From Raskinella chloraquaticus (SeqCode) (lineage in GTDB: Bacteria; Pseudomonadota; Alphaproteobacteria; Rhizobiales; UBA4765): a stretch of 64,000 bases of DNA. The stretch is from positions 1-64,000 of the forward strand of contig DEZK01000036.1 in assembly GCA_002365175.1 (NCBI GenBank), read 5' to 3'. Of the stretch, positions 8,585 to 17,326 are shown piece after piece. A program made the translations under genes and the position numbers. Numbering within the stretch: position 1 is the first letter of the stretch; each line of letters opens with the position of its first letter. The notes beneath the pieces are model-generated. The model did not search any database and was not told the DNA's origin. It saw only the letters and a list, made by a program, of their open reading frames with translations.

Positions 8585-9460
8585 ATGACACCGCGCATTT
8601 TTGACCGCTCCCTGCTGCGTCTGCGACGGCAACGCGCCATGCAGCGCCCTCTTGCTGGCAGCGATTTTCTGCTGCGCCATGTCGCTGCGGATATTTCGCT
8701 ACGCCTCCAGCCGGTGCAGAGGGAATTCGCACTGGCTCTCGATGTTCTGAGCCCGACCAGCCAGATCGCCGACGCGCTGCGCCAGAGCGGCAAGGTCAGC
8801 GAGGTGGTGCGCATGGATATGGCATCAGCCGCGTTCCATGCCGATCAGCGCCTGGCGGTCATCGGTGATGACGAGACGCCGCCCTTTGCGCCGCAGACGG
8901 TCAACCTCATCGTCTCGGCGCTGTCGCTGCAGGCGGTCAATGACGTTCCCGGAACGCTTGCCCAGTTTCGCCGCATGCTCAAAGAGGACGGGTTGTTCAT
9001 TGCTGTCACCCTTGGTGCGGCGACACTGGGCGAATTACGCCACGCGCTGGCGCAGGCTGAAAGCGAGATGCTGGGGGGCGTGTCGCCGCGCGTTGCGCCC
9101 TTTGTCGATGTCCGCGACATGGGGTCGCTTCTGCAACGCGCCGGTTTTGCACTGCCGGTCTGCGACAGCGATACTCTCACGGTCCGCTACCCCCATGTGC
9201 TCGCGCTGATGGCCGATCTCAGGGCAATGGCAGCCACCAATATCCTTGAGGAAAGGCGTCGAACGTCCCCTGGCAGGAGGTTTTTTCTGCGGGTGGCGGA
9301 GATCTATGCTGCGCGCTTTGCTGATCCGGACGGGCGTATCCGCGCAAGCTTCGAGCTGGTCTGGGCGCTCGGCTGGGCGCCTCACGACAGTCAGCAAAAG
9401 CCGCTGAAGCCCGGATCGGCACAGATGCGGCTTGCCGAGGCGCTGAAGCATTCACGGTGA
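8585..9460 (+). CDS. Methyltransferase-fold protein, NDUFAF5-like
   Basis: A 291-residue class I methyltransferase-fold protein. It begins MTPRIFDRSLLRLRRQRA and has a middle SAM-fold region (VNLIVSALSLQAVNDVPGTL, FRRMLKEDGLFIA). The C-terminal half contains DSDTLTVRYPHVLALMADLR and MAATNILEERRR. These match the bacterial relatives of mitochondrial NDUFAF5, a complex I assembly factor that hydroxylates an arginine of NDUFS7. The glycine-rich SAM motif I is poorly kept, as in that family. It stands alone between comF (divergent) and mutT (convergent). Confidence 0.78.
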   Translation: MTPRIFDRSLLRLRRQRAMQRPLAGSDFLLRHVAADISLRLQPVQREFALALDVLSPTSQIADALRQSGKVSEVVRMDMASAAFHADQRLAVIGDDETPPFAPQTVNLIVSALSLQAVNDVPGTLAQFRRMLKEDGLFIAVTLGAATLGELRHALAQAESEMLGGVSPRVAPFVDVRDMGSLLQRAGFALPVCDSDTLTVRYPHVLALMADLRAMAATNILEERRRTSPGRRFFLRVAEIYAARFADPDGRIRASFELVWALGWAPHDSQQKPLKPGSAQMRLAEALKHSR

Positions 9461-9467
9461 ACGCGCG

Positions 9468-9881
9468 TCAGGTCAGTTCCTGCAAAAACGGAATGAGCGG
9501 TTCATCGGCAGGCGGCATGGGATAATGGCGCAGGCGCATCGGCTGCACCCAGGCCAGTTCCTGTCCCTCGCGCCCGCTCACCTGACCGTCCCAGCGCCGG
9601 CATACCCATAGCGGCATCAGCAGATGAAAATCCGCGTAGGCGTGACTGGCGAAGGTGAGCGGCGCGAGGCAGGCTTCCTTAACGGTAATGCCAAGCTCCT
9701 CGTCAAGCTCGCGGATGAGGCACAGTTCGGGGCGCTCGCCGGGTTCGACCTTGCCACCGGGAAATTCCCATAAGCCGGCCAGCGCCTTGCCGGGTGGGCG
9801 ACGGGTGAGGAGGATGCGCCGGTCAGGATCAATGAGGGCGCAGGCCGCAACCAGCAGGATGCGCGAGGAGCCTGCGCTCAC
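9468..9881 (-). CDS. mutT: Nudix hydrolase, MutT-like (8-oxo-dGTP diphosphatase)
   Basis: A 137-residue Nudix protein that probably removes oxidised dGTP from the nucleotide pool. The full Nudix box is visible at about residues 38-60 (GGKVEPGERPELCLIREL then DEELGI). The GTG start at 9881 is chosen because it overlaps the argJ stop as GTGA, giving a normal MutT length. Starting upstream would place the N-terminus inside argJ. It is the last gene of the PPIase-argJ-mutT operon, and this argJ-mutT pairing is widespread in Hyphomicrobiales. Confidence 0.9.
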   Translation of the reverse strand: MSAGSSRILLVAACALIDPDRRILLTRRPPGKALAGLWEFPGGKVEPGERPELCLIRELDEELGITVKEACLAPLTFASHAYADFHLLMPLWVCRRWDGQVSGREGQELAWVQPMRLRHYPMPPADEPLIPFLQELT

Positions 9882-11116
9882 GAGCGGTAATCGCCATTGA
9901 TGGCGACATATTCCTTGGTGAGATCGCAGGTCCACATATGTGCCCTGCCGCGCCCAAGCCCAAGATCAACGCCGATGACAATCTCATCATTCTTCATATA
10001 GGCGGAGACGGCGGCTTCATCGTATGCGGGGTCCCGCTCGCCCAGATGGGCGACCCGGATGTCACCAAAGCGGATCGACAGGCGATCACGCTCAGCCGGC
10101 TCACCGGCCTTGCCGACGGCCATCACCACGCGGCCCCAATTGGCATCCTCGCCGGCAATGGCCGTTTTCACCAGCGGCGAATTGGCGATCGCGCGTGCAA
10201 TATGCTTGGCTGATCTGGCGGATTTTGCGCCGCTGACTTCCACGGTTATGAATTTACGCGCACCTTCGCCATCTCTGGCAATCATCTGCGCCAGTTCGCC
10301 CAGAACTGCGGTCAAGGCGCGCCTCATCTGTCCGGCACGGCGATCCATGCGGGTGATCGGCGCGACAGCGCTCGCCTTGCCGGTTGCAAAGGCAATCAGC
10401 GTGTCGGAGGTCGATGTGTCGCTGTCCACTGTCACGCAGTTGAGGGTCTTGTCAGCGGCAGGCTTGAGGATCATCTGCAGAATGTCCGCTGCAATCGGCG
10501 CGTCAGTGAACACGAAAGACAGCATGGTTGCCATGTCGGGCTGGATCATACCGGCACCCTTGGCGATGCCGGCGATGATGACCGGCTTGCCATCAAGCAT
10601 CACGCGTTTCCAGGCGAGTTTGGGGAAGGTGTCCGTTGTCATGATGGCGCGCGCCGCATCGATCCAGTCCCCAGGCTTCGCACTGGCAACGAGACCTTTC
10701 ATGACGGCGCCGAATTTGTCGGCCGAGAGCGGTTCGCCGATGACGCCGGTCGAGGCCAGAAAAATCTCTTCAGGCGTGCAGCCGATGTCGCGGGCGGCAA
10801 AATCGGCTGTGAGCTTTACCGCTTCGCGCCCTTTGAGCCCGGTGAAAGCATTGGCATTGCCGGAATTGACTACCAGGGCTCGCGCCTTGCCACCTTGAAG
10901 TACGGCGCGGCACCATTCGACCGGCGCGGAGGGGCAGCGGGAGCGGGTAAAAACGCCGGCGACCGTAGTGCCCGGATCAAGGAGCGCCAGAAAGACATCG
11001 CGCCGCCCGTGATAGCGGATGCCCGCCTCGGCGGTGGCAAAGCGTACCCCCGCGATATCAGGCACACGGGGGAAGCTCTTGGGTGCGAGCGGGGAGATGG
11101 GAGCAGACTTAGCCAT
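9878..11116 (-). CDS. argJ: Bifunctional ornithine acetyltransferase / N-acetylglutamate synthase
   Basis: A 412-residue ArgJ that moves the acetyl group from N-acetylornithine to glutamate in arginine synthesis. The self-cleavage site is seen in MIQPDMATMLSFVFTD, where the chain is cut between Ala and the nucleophilic Thr to give two subunits. Other family motifs include ALVVNSGNANAFTG, STGVIGEPL and ATDMNKN-like NWGRVVMAVGKAG. The C-terminus KEYVAINGDYRS is conserved. It follows a PPIase gene by 75 bases that contain a 14-base palindrome. Confidence 0.96.
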   Translation of the reverse strand: MAKSAPISPLAPKSFPRVPDIAGVRFATAEAGIRYHGRRDVFLALLDPGTTVAGVFTRSRCPSAPVEWCRAVLQGGKARALVVNSGNANAFTGLKGREAVKLTADFAARDIGCTPEEIFLASTGVIGEPLSADKFGAVMKGLVASAKPGDWIDAARAIMTTDTFPKLAWKRVMLDGKPVIIAGIAKGAGMIQPDMATMLSFVFTDAPIAADILQMILKPAADKTLNCVTVDSDTSTSDTLIAFATGKASAVAPITRMDRRAGQMRRALTAVLGELAQMIARDGEGARKFITVEVSGAKSARSAKHIARAIANSPLVKTAIAGEDANWGRVVMAVGKAGEPAERDRLSIRFGDIRVAHLGERDPAYDEAAVSAYMKNDEIVIGVDLGLGRGRAHMWTCDLTKEYVAINGDYRS

Positions 11117-11136
11117 CGTCAGGCGCCTCTGGACAG

Positions 11137-11150
11137 GAAAACATGTTTTC
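11137..11150. promoter_or_regulatory. 14-bp perfect palindrome upstream of argJ
   Basis: GAAAACATGTTTTC is a perfect palindrome, 20 bases upstream of the argJ start. It may be a regulator-binding site within the PPIase-argJ gap, or part of an argJ promoter region. No known operator consensus was matched. Confidence 0.3.
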
Positions 11151-11191
11151 TCTGCCCGATCCGTCTGACGACGACAAGTCGTCCTGTCTGC

Positions 11192-12040
11192 CTATTTCTT
11201 TTCGATCTGCGCGCCTTCGCGCAGCTTCTGCACCAGTTCAGCTTGCGTTTTGCGCGCCAGATAGGTGCGAATCTGCCCGTCGACTTCGGCAAGCGGCGGG
11301 GTCGGCGTCTGGCGGCGCTCCTCGACCTTGATCACGTGATAGCCGAATTGCGTCTTGACCGGTGTTTCGGTCCATTTGCCGGGATCAAGAGCAAAGGCGA
11401 CCTCAGCAAATTCCGGCACCATGCGATCCTTGGGAAAGAAGCCGAGATCGCCGCCCTCGCCCTTTGAGCCCGGATCCTGTGATTTCTCCTTGGCAAGCTC
11501 AGCGAAATCCTTGCCGGCCTTGAGCTCGGCTACAACCGCCTTGGCATCCTCTTCCGTCGACAGCAGGATATGACGTGCGTGCACTTCCACTTCGGAGGGA
11601 GAGGCTGCGACCTGGTCCTTGTAGAAGGCAGCGACCGCTTCATCGGTCACGGATTTGGCAACGGCTGATCGCAAATAGGATTCCGTCAGCATCTTGTCGA
11701 TGATGAAGCGTGAGCGCGCCTCGAAATCCGGGCCTTCGCCCTGCTTTTCCTTGCGCGCTTGCGCTGCCACGACCTTGAGCGTCACCAGATAATCGATCAA
11801 CTGGGTGCGGCGCGTGGCCTCGGGTACACCTTCAATCGCCTCGCTGAGTTCGGCGAGCGCCGCGCTGACATCACGTTCCGTGATGGCGACGCCGTTGACG
11901 GTCGGCAGCGCTGCGGCTGGCGCCGGCGGGATCGCGATGCCTGCGGGGGGGGCCGGCGGCGTTTGTGCCAGGCAAGCAGCGGCACCGGTCAGCAGCAGGG
12001 CAAATGTGCTTGAGGCAAGCAGGCGGGGCGAGGTGAGCAT
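11192..12040 (-). CDS. Parvulin-type peptidyl-prolyl cis-trans isomerase, exported
   Basis: A 282-residue periplasmic foldase. An N-terminal hydrophobic segment ending ACLAQ looks like a Sec signal, and a Pro/Ala-rich linker follows. A SurA-like helical part spans about residues 50-140. The PPIC domain, about residues 145-245, begins with VEVHARHILL and includes DLGFFPKDRMVPEFAEVAFAL and FGYHVIKVEERR. It is read away from secA; both act on exported proteins. The domain order matches PrsA/PpiD-like isomerases placed beside secA and argJ in this order. Confidence 0.9.
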   Translation of the reverse strand: MLTSPRLLASSTFALLLTGAAACLAQTPPAPPAGIAIPPAPAAALPTVNGVAITERDVSAALAELSEAIEGVPEATRRTQLIDYLVTLKVVAAQARKEKQGEGPDFEARSRFIIDKMLTESYLRSAVAKSVTDEAVAAFYKDQVAASPSEVEVHARHILLSTEEDAKAVVAELKAGKDFAELAKEKSQDPGSKGEGGDLGFFPKDRMVPEFAEVAFALDPGKWTETPVKTQFGYHVIKVEERRQTPTPPLAEVDGQIRTYLARKTQAELVQKLREGAQIEKK

Positions 12041-12101
12041 TCAAATCTCCGATTTCTGCGGGCCGGTCATGCCAGCGCCGGCGGTTTACGCGTCCCGGCT
12101 T

Positions 12102-12133
12102 CCATTGACAATGGCCGAGTGGGCACCCTATCT
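12102..12133 (+). promoter_or_regulatory. Candidate sigma-70 promoter of secA with overlapping palindrome
   Basis: TTGACA (12105-12110), a 17-base spacer and CTATCT (12128-12133) fit the alphaproteobacterial housekeeping promoter well. The -35 box sits inside the 13-base inverted repeat CCATTGACAATGG (12102-12114). The leader to secA would be about 180 bases. The rest of the 281-base gap between the PPIase and secA shows no other clear element. Confidence 0.5.
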
Positions 12134-12321
12134 GACGCCAATTGAACGATGTGGTAAAAAACGCGCGATGTCATGTCCTGGCTCTCGCCAAAAATGCCGC
12201 GCGTACCTATCTGCCGTTTTGTCATGGCCAATGTGGCATTTTGGCGGTTGGTGGTGCCGTTAGGGCAGCAACGACGATGAAGTGACGTGCAGGGTCGCGC
12301 GCAATTGAAGGTAAATCACGC

Positions 12322-15108
12322 ATGCTAGGGCTTGGTTCGCTGGCGAAAGTTGTTTTTGGCTCGTCAAATGAGCGCAAATTGCGCGCCTACCAATCGCGCG
12401 TGCGCGAGATCAATGCGCTGGAAAGCGGCCTCCAGGGGTTGAGCGATGAGGCGTTGCGGGCGAAGACAGCAGAGTTCAAGGCCCAGCTTGCGGCAGGCGC
12501 GACACTCGATGACATTCTGGTGCCGGCCTTCGCGGTTGTCCGTGAAGCCGCCAAGAGGACCCTTGGCCAGCGCCATTTCGATGTGCAGCTCGTCGGCGGC
12601 ATGGTTCTGCACGAAGGCCGGATCGCTGAAATGAAAACCGGCGAAGGAAAAACGCTGGTCTCGACGCTTCCGGTCTACCTCAACGCCCTGTCGGGGCGCG
12701 GCGTCCACGTGGTGACGGTCAATGATTATCTTGCCAGGCGTGATGCGGCATGGATGGGCGAGGTCTACAATTTCCTCGGAATGAGCGTTGGCACCATCGT
12801 TCATGGTCTTGATGATCTTGAGCGCCAGCGCGAATACGCCTGCGACATCACCTACGGCACCAATAACGAGTTCGGCTTCGACTTCCTGCGCGACAACATG
12901 AAGTATGAAGTCGCCCAGATGGCGCAGCGCGGGCATGCGTTTGCCATCGTCGATGAAGTCGATTCGATTCTGGTCGATGAGGCGCGCACGCCCCTCATCA
13001 TTTCAGGGCCCCTCGATGATCGCTCCGATCTCTATATGGCGATTGATGCCTTCATCCCCCAGCTCGGTGCGAGCGATATCGAGGTCGACGAAAAACAGCG
13101 AACGGTCATCTTCACCGAGACCGGCACAGAGAAAATGGAGCAGATCCTGCGGGATGCCGGCCATGTGCGGGGCGAGGATCTCTACGATGTGGAGAACACC
13201 ACGGTCGTCCATCACATGAATCAGGCGCTGCGCGCCCACAAGCTCTTCCAGCGCGACCGCGACTATATCGTGCGCAATAATGAGGTGGTCATTATTGACG
13301 AATTCACCGGGCGCATGATGCCGGGGCGGCGCTATTCCGAAGGGCTGCATCAGGCGCTTGAAGCCAAGGAGAAAGTGCAGATCCAGCCGGAGAACCAGAC
13401 GCTCGCCTCGATCACCTTCCAGAATTATTTTCGCATGTACGAGAAGCTTGCCGGCATGACCGGCACGGCGGCAACGGAGGCGGACGAATTTCTCGATATT
13501 TACGGCCTCGAAGTGCTGGAAATCCCCACCAACGTCACCGTCCAGCGCAAGGACGAAGATGATGAGGTCTACCGCACGGTTGAGGAAAAATACCGGGCGA
13601 TCGTGCGCGAGATCAGGGAGGCACGGGGGCGCGGCCAGCCGGTGCTGGTGGGTACGACATCAATTGAAAAATCGGAGACGCTGGCGGCTGAATTAAAAAA
13701 GGCCGGCTTCACTCAGGTCGATTTCAATGATCCCGATCCCTATCGCGCGCTTTATGAGACGAGCGGTCCGGCGGGTGGGCCGATGCTGTTTGCGGTCCTC
13801 AATGCCCGCTTCCATGAGCAGGAAGCCAATATCGTGTCGCAGGCGGGCGTTCCCGGCGCCATCACGATTGCCACCAACATGGCGGGACGCGGTACCGACA
13901 TCAAGCTTGGCGGTTCGGTCGAGCTGCGCACCAAGATCGAACTTGCCGATATGCCCGATGGTCCGCAGCGCGATCAGGCGGCAAAAACGATCGAGAATGA
14001 AGTCGCACGGCTGAAGGAAAAGGCGCTGGCGGGCGGTGGTCTTTACGTCATCGGCACCGAGCGCCATGAGAGCCGGCGCATCGACAATCAGCTGCGCGGG
14101 CGCTCAGGCCGCCAGGGCGATCCGGGCCGCTCGAAATTCTTCCTGTCGCTGCAGGATGATCTGATGCGTATTTTCGGGTCCGACCGCATGGAGGGCATGC
14201 TGGTCAAGCTTGGCCTCAAGGAAGACGAGGCGATCATCCATCCGTGGATCAACAAGGCGCTGGAAAAGGCCCAGCAAAAGGTCGAGGCGCGCAATTTCGA
14301 CCAGCGCAAGAACGTGCTGAAATACGACAACGTCATGAACGACCAGCGCAAGGTCGTCTTCGAGCAGCGTCGCGAATTGATGGGCGAGCCGGACGTGTCG
14401 GACATGGTCAACGATATGCGCCACCGGGTGATCGAGGAGGTGGTGAGCCGTCATATTCCCGCCGACGCCTACCCCGAGCAATGGGATATTGCCGGGCTGG
14501 AGAAGGAGGTTGATGAGACGTTCGGCATCAACGCGCCGGTCGCTGACTGGGCGAAGGAAGAGGGTATTGCCGAGGAAGAGGTGGCTGAGCGCACGAAGCG
14601 GCTCGTCGATGAGGCGCAGGCGGCGCGTGCCGTCCGCATCGGCCCGGAGACCTTCCGCCAGGTCGAGAAGGCGGTGCTGATGCAGACGCTTGATCATCTG
14701 TGGCGCGAGCATCTGGTCAGCCTCGACCATTTGCGCCAGGTGATCGGCTGGCGCGGCTATGCGCAGCGCGATCCGCTGAACGAGTATAAATCGGAAGCCT
14801 TCGAGATGTTCCAGGCGATGATGGATCGCCTGCGCACCAATGTCACCTCAACCCTGATGCGCATCGAACTGGCGCCGCCCGCACCGGTGGCGCCGCAATT
14901 CGATTCTCTGCAGATGCAGCACCTCGATCCGGCGACGGGTGAGAACGCAGCCGAGCTGGCGCAAGCCTTGCCGGCAGGGCGCATCGGTAAAGCGACGGCT
15001 GGCGCGGTTGATGCCAATGATCCGGCAAGCTGGGGCAAGGTCGGGCGCAATGAACCCTGCCCGTGCGGATCAGGCAAGAAATTCAAGCAATGCCACGGGC
15101 GGGTGTAG
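12322..15108 (+). CDS. secA: Preprotein translocase ATPase SecA
   Basis: A 928-residue SecA that drives precursor proteins through SecYEG. The Walker A motif MKTGEGKT is near residue 103 and the DEVDSILVDEARTPL motif (DEAD-type) near residue 211. The helicase-like second half has NMAGRGTDIKLGG and the GRSGRQGDPG motif. The C-terminal SEC-C zinc motif CPCGSGKKFKQCH, which binds SecB, closes the protein. Full length for alphaproteobacteria, with no break. A 12-bp-stem terminator follows. Confidence 0.98.
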   Translation: MLGLGSLAKVVFGSSNERKLRAYQSRVREINALESGLQGLSDEALRAKTAEFKAQLAAGATLDDILVPAFAVVREAAKRTLGQRHFDVQLVGGMVLHEGRIAEMKTGEGKTLVSTLPVYLNALSGRGVHVVTVNDYLARRDAAWMGEVYNFLGMSVGTIVHGLDDLERQREYACDITYGTNNEFGFDFLRDNMKYEVAQMAQRGHAFAIVDEVDSILVDEARTPLIISGPLDDRSDLYMAIDAFIPQLGASDIEVDEKQRTVIFTETGTEKMEQILRDAGHVRGEDLYDVENTTVVHHMNQALRAHKLFQRDRDYIVRNNEVVIIDEFTGRMMPGRRYSEGLHQALEAKEKVQIQPENQTLASITFQNYFRMYEKLAGMTGTAATEADEFLDIYGLEVLEIPTNVTVQRKDEDDEVYRTVEEKYRAIVREIREARGRGQPVLVGTTSIEKSETLAAELKKAGFTQVDFNDPDPYRALYETSGPAGGPMLFAVLNARFHEQEANIVSQAGVPGAITIATNMAGRGTDIKLGGSVELRTKIELADMPDGPQRDQAAKTIENEVARLKEKALAGGGLYVIGTERHESRRIDNQLRGRSGRQGDPGRSKFFLSLQDDLMRIFGSDRMEGMLVKLGLKEDEAIIHPWINKALEKAQQKVEARNFDQRKNVLKYDNVMNDQRKVVFEQRRELMGEPDVSDMVNDMRHRVIEEVVSRHIPADAYPEQWDIAGLEKEVDETFGINAPVADWAKEEGIAEEEVAERTKRLVDEAQAARAVRIGPETFRQVEKAVLMQTLDHLWREHLVSLDHLRQVIGWRGYAQRDPLNEYKSEAFEMFQAMMDRLRTNVTSTLMRIELAPPAPVAPQFDSLQMQHLDPATGENAAELAQALPAGRIGKATAGAVDANDPASWGKVGRNEPCPCGSGKKFKQCHGRV

Positions 15109-15139
15109 GCGGCGCGCGGCCTTCCAGTTCAATCATATG

Positions 15140-15169
15140 AAAACGCGCGCCAGGTGGGGCGCGCGTTTT
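15140..15169. terminator. Bidirectional intrinsic terminator between secA and the symporter gene
   Basis: AAAACGCGCGCC and GGCGCGCGTTTT form a perfect 12-bp stem with a 6-base loop. A and T runs flank it, so it can stop transcription from secA and from the convergent symporter operon. Confidence 0.88.
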
Positions 15170-15191
15170 GTATGCCGGTGATGTAGCGGTC

Positions 15192-16730
15192 TCAGACGTC
15201 TGATTTGATGCCCGTCTGGGTGCGGAACATCACCTCGTCGAAGCGCTTTTCATTCTCCATGTCGCGCGTGCCGAGGAGGCTGCCGAGGATCGCCCCGAGA
15301 ATGCCAAGCGGCAGGGAGACGATGGTTGGATTGGCGATCTGCCACCATCCCTCCGGGCCAGCATAAAACTTGCCGGCCGGGCCGATCAGCACCAGATAAA
15401 GGGCTGATACCAGACCAAGCGCCACACCGCCGATGACGCCTGCCGTGGTGAAGCGGCGCCAGAAGATCGACAACGCCACCACCGGGAAATTGGTGCTGGC
15501 GGCGATGCCGATGGCGAGAAAGACGAGGATGGCGACATTGACGCCTTCGGCAAGAATGCCAAGGACGATGGCAAAGATGCCGATGCCGATTGAACTCAGC
15601 CGGGCGACCATGACCTGGCTTTTTTCCTCCACCTTCCCCTTCATGATGAGATTGACATAAATGTCATTGGCAATCGTGCCCGAGGTTGCCAGTGTCAGAC
15701 CGGCAACCACCGCAAGGATGGTGGCCACGGCCACGGCCGAGACAAAGCCCACCATGATCTGACCGCCCAAGGTTCCCTTGCCGCCGCCGAGGAATTCGGC
15801 GAGCAGTGGCAGCGTCAGATTACCGCCGGGATTGCCGACGCGCAGCGCCTGAGGGCCGAGATAATGGACGGCCGCCATGCCAAAGATGGTTGTGCAGAAG
15901 AAGAAGGAACCGGCAAGGAACATCACCCAGATGACCGATTTACGCGCCGTCTTGGCGTCAGGCACCGTGTAAAAGCGCGTCATGACATGGGGCAGACCGG
16001 CAAGCCCCAGCATGATGGCCAATCCGAGAGACAATTCATCCCACGGGTTCTTCAGGAGATTGCCGGGCAGCATGAAGGCGGCGCCGGCCTTGGCTTCGGC
16101 TGATTCGAACAGGGTGAGCGGGTTGAAATTCACACCGGCCAGAGCCAGCACGAGGATGATCAAACCGGCACCCAGCATGAGGACGGCCTTGATGATCTGC
16201 ACCCAGCTGGTGGCAAGCATGCCACCGATGGCGACATAAAGGATCATGCCGATACCAACGAGGACGACTGACACATCGTAGCGAAGCCCGAACAGAAGCT
16301 TGATGAGGACGCCGCCACCGGCCATCTGCGGGATCATATAGGCCAGGTTGATGATAATCGCGCCGACGGCTGAGGCCCACAACGCCGAGGGTTGACGCAT
16401 ACGGTACAAGATCACATCACCCATCGTATAGGTGCCGGTGTTGCGCAACGGTTCGGCGATCAGCAGCAGCACGGTGCAAAACGCCAGGAGCGGGCCCACC
16501 GCGTAGAAGGCGCCATCCATGCCGAACAGAGCGGTGAGGCCGGTGAAGCCGAGGAAGGCGGCAGCTGAACACCAGTCACCCGCCAGGGCAAAGCCGTTTT
16601 GCGCGGCAGTCAGTCCCTTGCCGCCGGTGTAGAATTCGCTGGCGGTGCGGGTGCGCCCGGAGGACCAGGCGGTCACCCACAAGGTCAGGGCCATAATGAC
16701 GGCAAAAATACCAATGGAAATCCAGTTCAT
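15192..16730 (-). CDS. Sodium:solute symporter (ActP-like)
   Basis: A 512-residue SSS-family transporter with about 13 membrane helices. The start is at MNWISIGIFAVIMALTL, where an ATGA overlap couples it to the preceding DUF485 gene; the longer frame upstream would run into that gene. Family signs include SEFYTGGKGLTAAQNGFALAG near the N-terminus (residues about 28-48), GWxLxAxYIP-like AYMIPQMAGGGVLIKLLFG, and GLPHVMTRFYTVPDAKTAR. The pairing with DUF485 is that of acetate/monocarboxylate permeases such as ActP-YjcH. The substrate is inferred, not shown. Confidence 0.9.
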   Translation of the reverse strand: MNWISIGIFAVIMALTLWVTAWSSGRTRTASEFYTGGKGLTAAQNGFALAGDWCSAAAFLGFTGLTALFGMDGAFYAVGPLLAFCTVLLLIAEPLRNTGTYTMGDVILYRMRQPSALWASAVGAIIINLAYMIPQMAGGGVLIKLLFGLRYDVSVVLVGIGMILYVAIGGMLATSWVQIIKAVLMLGAGLIILVLALAGVNFNPLTLFESAEAKAGAAFMLPGNLLKNPWDELSLGLAIMLGLAGLPHVMTRFYTVPDAKTARKSVIWVMFLAGSFFFCTTIFGMAAVHYLGPQALRVGNPGGNLTLPLLAEFLGGGKGTLGGQIMVGFVSAVAVATILAVVAGLTLATSGTIANDIYVNLIMKGKVEEKSQVMVARLSSIGIGIFAIVLGILAEGVNVAILVFLAIGIAASTNFPVVALSIFWRRFTTAGVIGGVALGLVSALYLVLIGPAGKFYAGPEGWWQIANPTIVSLPLGILGAILGSLLGTRDMENEKRFDEVMFRTQTGIKSDV

Positions 16731-17080
16731 GATTTGCCTCCAGCCTTGCGTGCCTGGGCAATGACAGCGGCGATCAAGGGGTCGTGGTCGCGTTCCGAGA
16801 CACGTGCATAGATAATGGCGATAGCCCACGCCATAATATAATTAGCGATGATGAGGACAAAACCGAGATTAAGAGGACCGAATACTTTCAGTCCCATCAA
16901 CGATCTCTGGAAACTTAAAAGGAGTGATAGTCCGACAAACCCTACACAGAAGATAAACAACATAAAGTAGATAAATTTTGTTCTGGTCGCTATGAGAGTT
17001 TTGAATTCCATGCTCTCCACGCCCTTTATCCAGGCGCCAGGTATATTGCTGTCAGCACTCATTTTAACTGGTTCGGCCAT
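16727..17080 (-). CDS. DUF485 family membrane protein
   Basis: A 117-residue small inner-membrane protein with two helices (about residues 40-63 and 76-98), as in YjcH, the partner of acetate permease. The ATG at 17080 is chosen: GGAG lies nine bases upstream, and an earlier ATG (17095) would place that ribosome-binding site inside the gene. It overlaps the symporter start by four bases. Its DNA is clearly richer in A and T than the genes around it (for example 16,900-17,000), which may point to transfer or to relaxed codon choice. Confidence 0.82.
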   Translation of the reverse strand: MAEPVKMSADSNIPGAWIKGVESMEFKTLIATRTKFIYFMLFIFCVGFVGLSLLLSFQRSLMGLKVFGPLNLGFVLIIANYIMAWAIAIIYARVSERDHDPLIAAVIAQARKAGGKS

Positions 17081-17103
17081 TTTTTCTTTCTCCATTTATT
17101 TGA

Positions 17104-17115
17104 CGTCCACGGACG
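17104..17115. promoter_or_regulatory. Short inverted repeat upstream of DUF485
   Basis: CGTCC-AC-GGACG lies about 24 bases upstream of the DUF485 start, in the only gap that can hold the promoter for the transporter pair (17081-17326). It is a weak operator candidate; the rest of this gap is A+T-rich and shows no other structure. Confidence 0.2.
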
Positions 17116-17326
17116 ACATTAGGCATTTTCAGCAAAAAACAGCAGTTATTGTTGAGAAGATCAAAGCCTGGTCACCGACAGAATCATCGGACACATTATG
17201 AACTCAATTGGCAATGTGCGTACAGAGCCCCGGGCGCGCAATCAAAATCGCGTGCAGGAGCTATGCACCCTCCTGATTACTGGAGATCAAGCGATCAAAG
17301 CGCGGGAGAGAAAACACAACTGATGG

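Noticed and set aside
11170..11183. GACGAC-AA-GTCGTC hairpin between the PPIase gene and argJ as a terminator
   Set aside because: No T run follows on the minus strand and the loop is too tight; the genes are likely co-transcribed.
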